Positions 58,549 to 64,000 of a DNA stretch of 64,000 bases are shown here, piece by piece; position 1 is the stretch's first letter, and each line of letters opens with the position of its first letter. The position numbers and the translations under genes were made by a program. The stretch spans positions 1 to 64,000 of the forward strand of contig JAURWJ010000115.1 in the NCBI GenBank assembly GCA_030655015.1, read 5' to 3'. The notes under the pieces are model-generated. The model did no database searches and had not been told where the DNA came from. It saw only the letters and a list, made by a program, of their open reading frames with translations. The DNA is from Methylotenera sp. GTDB taxonomy: Bacteria > Pseudomonadota > Gammaproteobacteria > Burkholderiales > Methylophilaceae.

Positions 58549-61500
58549 ATGCATTGCTCACTAGAAGCTAACATTCGCATTTCGCTTTCCACGCCAATCA
58601 CTACATTGTCGGTGGATGAACATATCTATGCTCTGCTTGGTTTCAATGCAAATGATTTTATTAGCGGCAAAATTAACTTACAAAATCTAATACATCAGGA
58701 TGATCAGGACATTGCCGCTACGTTATTTTCTAGTGAATTACCTACTAAAACCACCACAAATTCACGCAGTTTTAATGTTAGATTAAGGCACGCGGACGGT
58801 CGAATCCGCTGTATTAAAGGTTATTACAAAAAAATCGTGCTTGATAACGTATTGGTACTTGACCTGTTATTGCAAGATGCCAAAAGCCTGTGGCAACCTC
58901 AAAGCGATCAGTCCTTGATGGCTAACTTTAAAGCCATGATGGATAACACTGATGACTACATCTATTTTAAAGATCGTAACCATGTGTTTACAGGGGCTAG
59001 TCAAGCACTGGTAAAAATCACAGAATCGACTCTACACTGGACAGAGTTTCTCGGTCTGACTGATTACGATGTATTTTTAGAAGCGTACGCTGATATTTAT
59101 TACAGCTTAGAGAAAAAAGTATTTTCTGGCGTTGATGTCGCACACGACATACAAGAAACATTATTGCAAGACGGCAGTAAGGGCTGGATTAACAACCGCA
59201 ACTACCCGATAAATAATGAGAATGGCGAAATCGTTGGCTTATTTGGTATTGCTCGAGATATTACCGAAAGCAAACAGGCTGAATTAGCACTGCAGGTGAG
59301 TGAGGCCTATTTAAAAGAATCACAGAAAATCGCAGGACTTGGTAGCTATGTTTTCAATATCCAAGACGGAACATGGCAAAGCTCGGCAATTCTCAATCAA
59401 ATACTAGGGATAGATGACAGCTATGAGCGTAATGAGCAAAGCTGGGATGCGCTGATTCATCCAGATGACCTTATAAAAGCAAAATACTATCTCAGGCGAC
59501 GATTTGCTGCCAAAAGCTCGACCTTCGATAGAGAGTATCGTGTCATTCGCCCCAACGACCACGCTGAGCGATATATTCGCGGTATCGGCAGACTGGTTCT
59601 GGATAAACAAGGACGCCCGCTACAAATGCATGGCACTATTCAGGACATTACCTCAGTAAGACACGAACTTCTGAATGAAAAACGGGCAATTTTAGGCAAT
59701 CAGCTCGTTGGCGCACTTGCATTAAAACAACGCAAAATTATCTGGGCAAATACCGCTTTTGAGACCATGTTGGGTTATGCACCTGGTGAACTGGTAGGCG
59801 TGCCTACGCGTAGGTTTTACATCAACGAAGATGAATACAAATCTGTTGAGATAATTTATGCAGATATCGCAAAAAACAACATAGGACATACCCAGCACGA
59901 ATATGTTCGTAAAGATGGGCGTCGAATTTGGCTGGCAATGAGTGGCGCACAACTGAATAAAGATACTGACGAATCACTTTGGACATTTGTTGACATCACC
60001 CAACAAAAACTTGCAGAGAGTGAATTACGTATTGCCGCAGTTGCATTTGAGTCGCAAGAATCAATGATTATTACAGACGCAAACAACGTGATACTACGTG
60101 TCAATCGCGCCTTTACCGATACTACAGGCTATACAGCAGCAGACGCGATAGGCAACAGCCCTAAAATGCTCAACTCGGGTCGTCATGACCCGTCTTTTTT
60201 TGCTGATATGTGGAATACAATCCAATCCATAGGAACATGGAATGGTGAAGTTTGGAACCGCCGCAAGAATGGTGAACTTTACCCGGAGCATCTCACCATT
60301 ACTGCCGTTAAAAATGCAGTGGGTGAAATCACCAATTATGTTGGTACAGCAACCGACGTTACTACCAGCAAAGCCGCTGCTGCTGAAATTGAAAATCTGG
60401 CATTCTATGACCACCTAACAGGTCTACCCAATCGGCGCTTGTTAGTGGATAGACTCAACCACGCATTATTATATAGTGCAAGGCATGATAAAGATGGCGC
60501 AGTGCTGTTTCTTGATCTGGATCATTTCAAAACCATTAATGATACCCTTGGGCACGATGTAGGCGATGTGCTATTGCAACAAGTCGCCACGCGTCTGACC
60601 AACTGTGTGCGCGAAGGTGACACCGTTGCCCGCTTGGGAGGGGATGAGTTTGTAGTCATGATTGAAGGCTTGAATGAGCAAGGGGCTGAAGCCGCCACCC
60701 AAACAGAAGAGGTTGGTGAAAAAATTCTCTTAGCACTCAACCTGCCTTATCAACTTGTAGGGCAAGAGCACCAAATTGGTTGCAGTATCGGCGTGGCACT
60801 TTTTAGCGACCACAAACAATCCCTCGATGACCTGCTAAAACATGCTGATATCGCCATGTATCAAGCCAAGAAATCTGGCCGAAATGCATTGCGATTCTTT
60901 GACCCCAAAATGCAGGCAAGTATCAACACTCGCGTTGCCTTAGAAGCAGATTTACGCATCGCACTTAAAGAAAAACAATTTAAGCTCTACTTTCAACCTC
61001 AGGTTTATCACAATAGACAAATTACAGGTGCAGAAGTACTCATCCGCTGGCAACACCCTAACCGCGGTCTGGTTTCGCCCTATGATTTTATCCCATTGGC
61101 TGAAGAAACCGGCTTGATATTACCTATCGGGCAGTGGGTATTAGAGACTGCTTGCCAGCAAATCAAAGCTTGGGAGAATAACCTTCTTACCCAACATTTA
61201 CAGTTGGCAGTTAACGTGAGTGCACGGCAGTTTTTTCAGCCCAACTTTGTAGAGCAAGTGCTTCTGGCTATCCATCAAACTAAAATCAACCCCGATAAAC
61301 TCAAGCTTGAGCTCACAGAAAGTTTAGTACTTGATGACATCACTGACACTATCGACAAAATGCATCAACTACAAAAAGTTGGCGTTCGATTCTCTATGGA
61401 TGACTTTGGTACGGGGCAATCATCACTCGCTTATCTAACGCAGTTACCGCTCGATCAACTTAAAATTGATCAGTCATTCACCCGCAACATCGGCGTTAAA

Positions 61501-61689
61501 CGCAGTGATGCGGTGATTGTACAAACCATCATCGGTATGGGGAACAATCTAGGCATGGAAATTATCGCCGAGGGTGTAGAAACAGAAGCTCAGCGTGAAT
61601 TTTTGCAGGCGCATGGATGCCCCGTGTTTCAAGGCTATTTATTTAGCAAACCAGTACCATTAGAAACCTTTGAAAGGATGCTTAAATAA
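58549..61689 (+). CDS. PAS-GGDEF-EAL cyclic-di-GMP signalling protein
   Basis: Multiple PAS/PAC segments, RLGGDEFVVMI, EVLIRWQHP (EVL variant), MDDFGTGQSSLAYLTQLPLDQLKIDQSF, EGVETEAQ. Confidence 0.92.
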   Translation: MHCSLEANIRISLSTPITTLSVDEHIYALLGFNANDFISGKINLQNLIHQDDQDIAATLFSSELPTKTTTNSRSFNVRLRHADGRIRCIKGYYKKIVLDNVLVLDLLLQDAKSLWQPQSDQSLMANFKAMMDNTDDYIYFKDRNHVFTGASQALVKITESTLHWTEFLGLTDYDVFLEAYADIYYSLEKKVFSGVDVAHDIQETLLQDGSKGWINNRNYPINNENGEIVGLFGIARDITESKQAELALQVSEAYLKESQKIAGLGSYVFNIQDGTWQSSAILNQILGIDDSYERNEQSWDALIHPDDLIKAKYYLRRRFAAKSSTFDREYRVIRPNDHAERYIRGIGRLVLDKQGRPLQMHGTIQDITSVRHELLNEKRAILGNQLVGALALKQRKIIWANTAFETMLGYAPGELVGVPTRRFYINEDEYKSVEIIYADIAKNNIGHTQHEYVRKDGRRIWLAMSGAQLNKDTDESLWTFVDITQQKLAESELRIAAVAFESQESMIITDANNVILRVNRAFTDTTGYTAADAIGNSPKMLNSGRHDPSFFADMWNTIQSIGTWNGEVWNRRKNGELYPEHLTITAVKNAVGEITNYVGTATDVTTSKAAAAEIENLAFYDHLTGLPNRRLLVDRLNHALLYSARHDKDGAVLFLDLDHFKTINDTLGHDVGDVLLQQVATRLTNCVREGDTVARLGGDEFVVMIEGLNEQGAEAATQTEEVGEKILLALNLPYQLVGQEHQIGCSIGVALFSDHKQSLDDLLKHADIAMYQAKKSGRNALRFFDPKMQASINTRVALEADLRIALKEKQFKLYFQPQVYHNRQITGAEVLIRWQHPNRGLVSPYDFIPLAEETGLILPIGQWVLETACQQIKAWENNLLTQHLQLAVNVSARQFFQPNFVEQVLLAIHQTKINPDKLKLELTESLVLDDITDTIDKMHQLQKVGVRFSMDDFGTGQSSLAYLTQLPLDQLKIDQSFTRNIGVKRSDAVIVQTIIGMGNNLGMEIIAEGVETEAQREFLQAHGCPVFQGYLFSKPVPLETFERMLK

Positions 61690-61725
61690 AGTTCGTTTAA
61701 GTTAAGTATGGCTTTAAATTAAAAA

Positions 61726-62307
61726 CTACCCATACATTTTAACGGTTACCACAATCGCCACCAAACCTACCGTTACCCAACCGATACGGTCCACGTATTG
61801 ATGCAATGAGGCCTCCATCTTAGCTCCACCCCACTTCATTAATCCTGCCACTATAAAAAAGCGCATGCCACGCCCAATGACAGAGGCTATGGTAAACGGC
61901 AGCAATGCCATCGAGAGCGAACCTGCGGCAATAGTGAACACTTTGTAAGGAATCGGCGAAAAACCTGCAACAAATATCGCCCAAAATCCCCACTGTTCAA
62001 ACCATAACACTGCAGTTTGATAATGCGCCCAGTAACTACTGGTTCTCAGGTGCGGTTCAATCATATCAAACAATGATGCGCCAATAAAATAGCCCAATAA
62101 ACCGCCCAGCACCGAGGCGATGGTGGTAATCAAGGCAAATCGCCATGCGCGTGCAGGGTTTGCCAAACTCATGGGAGCTAACATTACATCAGGCGGAATC
62201 GGGAAAAATGATGATTCAGCAAAACTCAGTGCGCTCAAATACCATGGCGCATTGGGTAACCTTGCCCAGACCATGGCACGTTGATAAAGAAGTGAGAATA
62301 TTTTCAT
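61726..62307 (-). CDS. YqaA/DedA-like membrane protein
   Basis: ESSFFPIPPDVMLAPMSLANPARAWRFALITTIASVLGGLLGYFIG, FSPIPYKVFTIAAG. Confidence 0.88.
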   Translation of the reverse strand: MKIFSLLYQRAMVWARLPNAPWYLSALSFAESSFFPIPPDVMLAPMSLANPARAWRFALITTIASVLGGLLGYFIGASLFDMIEPHLRTSSYWAHYQTAVLWFEQWGFWAIFVAGFSPIPYKVFTIAAGSLSMALLPFTIASVIGRGMRFFIVAGLMKWGGAKMEASLHQYVDRIGWVTVGLVAIVVTVKMYG

Positions 62308-62439
62308 TTATTTTTAACTTTCAAAAGTGGTGTGCAATCGACTGTTGTCCACGAAATACACAAAAACTACAAAAATAAACAGTTTGGAACTGTTCGTGTG
62401 TTGGGTATATTTCGTCGACGGTAGCTTTTTACAACATAA

Positions 62440-64000
62440 TCAATCCAACACCACCAACTTCCCTATCGCCATAAAAAACACCGCACATTTTACCTGTTTA
62501 CTTTCATCTGCAAACAGTGTTGCATAGTTTTTCAGCTGATCCTGATAATTTTTTGCAGTACTTTTTAACGTACTTTCTGGTAAATTTGGTGCTAAATCTA
62601 TCGTTTTATAGTCAATAATCCAGCGTGTGTTCGCTTCAATAAATGTCCGGTCAACAATGTAGTTTTTAACTTCGCCATTTTGCAAGGTCGTGATCGCAAG
62701 CTCCGCCTCACCGCGCGGCTTAAGTAACCATTGGCCATTTTCACTTTCCAAGGTAACTTTGAGCAAGTTTTGCACTTGCCCGCTAGCATTTACCGCCATT
62801 GTTTCTGCATGCCCACGTTGGCGTAGCCAATGTTGCATGGCAGGCTTGAGTGATGCAATACGTGCTATCGACCAAGCCGTTAAGCCCTGCTGCGCGATCA
62901 TTTCCATGTATCGATGTGCCAAAGTACCAATATCAGCGTCTAAGCTCTGTGCAAGGTTTTGCTGACCGGAGAAATTATTTTGTGAAGTTGCAGCTACGGC
63001 ATTTTTTACTTGCAATATCACAGGCACTTGTGGCTGCTTTAAACGCACCAAACGTGGCGTAAAGTTAGCGATATTATCTTCTAAACTTGCTTGTTGCCGA
63101 GGTGGTTCTGCTGATTCATACATCGCGGACAGTGCAGGCCACAGCAAATCCAAATAGGAGTTTTTGGTTGGGTTAATTTCCCCTTTTGCATTTTGATTAG
63201 CAATGCCCACCAAATGCAACTGTCGCTCTGCGCGTGTAGCGGCCACATACAGCACCCTTGCATCTTCATTTGCGTCGCGCGCTTTTTCACGCGATTCTAG
63301 GTAGTCATAAGCGCTGACTTTATCTGTATCCCGTGCACCTTTAGGGATAAACGGCGCCGCCAGCAGCTCATATTGGGCATGGTCATGATGTGGATTAACA
63401 AGGACCTCCTCCCACAATACCAAAGGCTTATCACCATGATTACCACCAGTGCTTGCACCCAGCCCTGGCAAAATGACGGTATCAAATTCCAGCCCTTTAG
63501 ATTTATGTATCGTCATCATTTGCAAATGCTCGCCATGACTATCCGGCGTGGCAAATAATTTGGTAATTTCAGTTTGCATGCGCTCGGGTGAAAACTGATT
63601 GCTACGGTCAAGGTTATCCAAACATGCAAAAAACGCTTGTACATCAATCACGTCAGACTGCTCCCACAGGCAAGCGGTGCCGTTTAACATGAGCCACACG
63701 CCGCGTACCCAGCGACTCACGTTCATGCGCCCCTGTGTAGCAAAGGCCTCAGCAAAAATCTCACGTACATGGCACAAACGCACTTGTCCATCAGCAGATA
63801 AGCCATTCACAATTTCATCATTTTGCATCAGCGTCCATACGCTGCTGTGGTGGTCCTGCCCTGCCAAGGCATGCAAATCATGCAAAGTTAAGCCACACCA
63901 AGGCGCGCGCAATAAGCTAAGCCAATGCACACGGTTTGCTCTATGATGCAACGCATGCGTGAGCGAGAGCAAATCCTGCACAATCTGGCGCCCTTCTAAC
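62440..64000 (-). CDS. UvrD-type ATP-dependent exonuclease/helicase with PD-(D/E)XK nuclease, partial at window edge
   Basis: MMTIHKSKGLEFDTVILPGLG, EDARVLYVAATRAERQLHL, C-terminal FIEANTRWIIDYKT nuclease motif; frame stays open to 64000. Confidence 0.85.
   Translation of the reverse strand, partial: LEGRQIVQDLLSLTHALHHRANRVHWLSLLRAPWCGLTLHDLHALAGQDHHSSVWTLMQNDEIVNGLSADGQVRLCHVREIFAEAFATQGRMNVSRWVRGVWLMLNGTACLWEQSDVIDVQAFFACLDNLDRSNQFSPERMQTEITKLFATPDSHGEHLQMMTIHKSKGLEFDTVILPGLGASTGGNHGDKPLVLWEEVLVNPHHDHAQYELLAAPFIPKGARDTDKVSAYDYLESREKARDANEDARVLYVAATRAERQLHLVGIANQNAKGEINPTKNSYLDLLWPALSAMYESAEPPRQQASLEDNIANFTPRLVRLKQPQVPVILQVKNAVAATSQNNFSGQQNLAQSLDADIGTLAHRYMEMIAQQGLTAWSIARIASLKPAMQHWLRQRGHAETMAVNASGQVQNLLKVTLESENGQWLLKPRGEAELAITTLQNGEVKNYIVDRTFIEANTRWIIDYKTIDLAPNLPESTLKSTAKNYQDQLKNYATLFADESKQVKCAVFFMAIGKLVVLD

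Overview
64-kb chromosomal window from a Gram-negative bacterium. Gene content and style suggest a betaproteobacterium, possibly Methylophilaceae, but this is inference and was not checked by search. Most of it is dense housekeeping sequence: rep, two ABC-F ATPases, an Mla-type ABC lipid transport cluster, a full suf Fe-S operon, prfC, yhdP, tldD, mfd, and several GGDEF/EAL proteins. There are two tRNA genes (Lys-CTT, Arg-CCT) and no CRISPR array or intact mobile element. The most notable locus is about 33.3-39.8 kb. It holds a Family 2A encapsulin shell gene in an operon with serine O-acetyltransferase and a cysteine desulfurase carrying a long disordered N-terminal cargo domain. A sulfate-binding protein is divergent to it, and a DUF2325 protein and 1-Cys peroxiredoxin converge on it. 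This looks like a sulfur-storage nanocompartment. The leader of that operon contains a terminator-like hairpin. Other highlights are a Fic gene whose start codon sits in the loop of a perfect inverted repeat within an operator-like array, a truncated KdpD/KdpE pair next to kup, a regulator cassette flanked by a duplicated gene end, a small His-rich lipoprotein missed by the ORF track, and a dispersed ~200-bp intergenic repeat. All calls come from reading the sequence; no database search was run.
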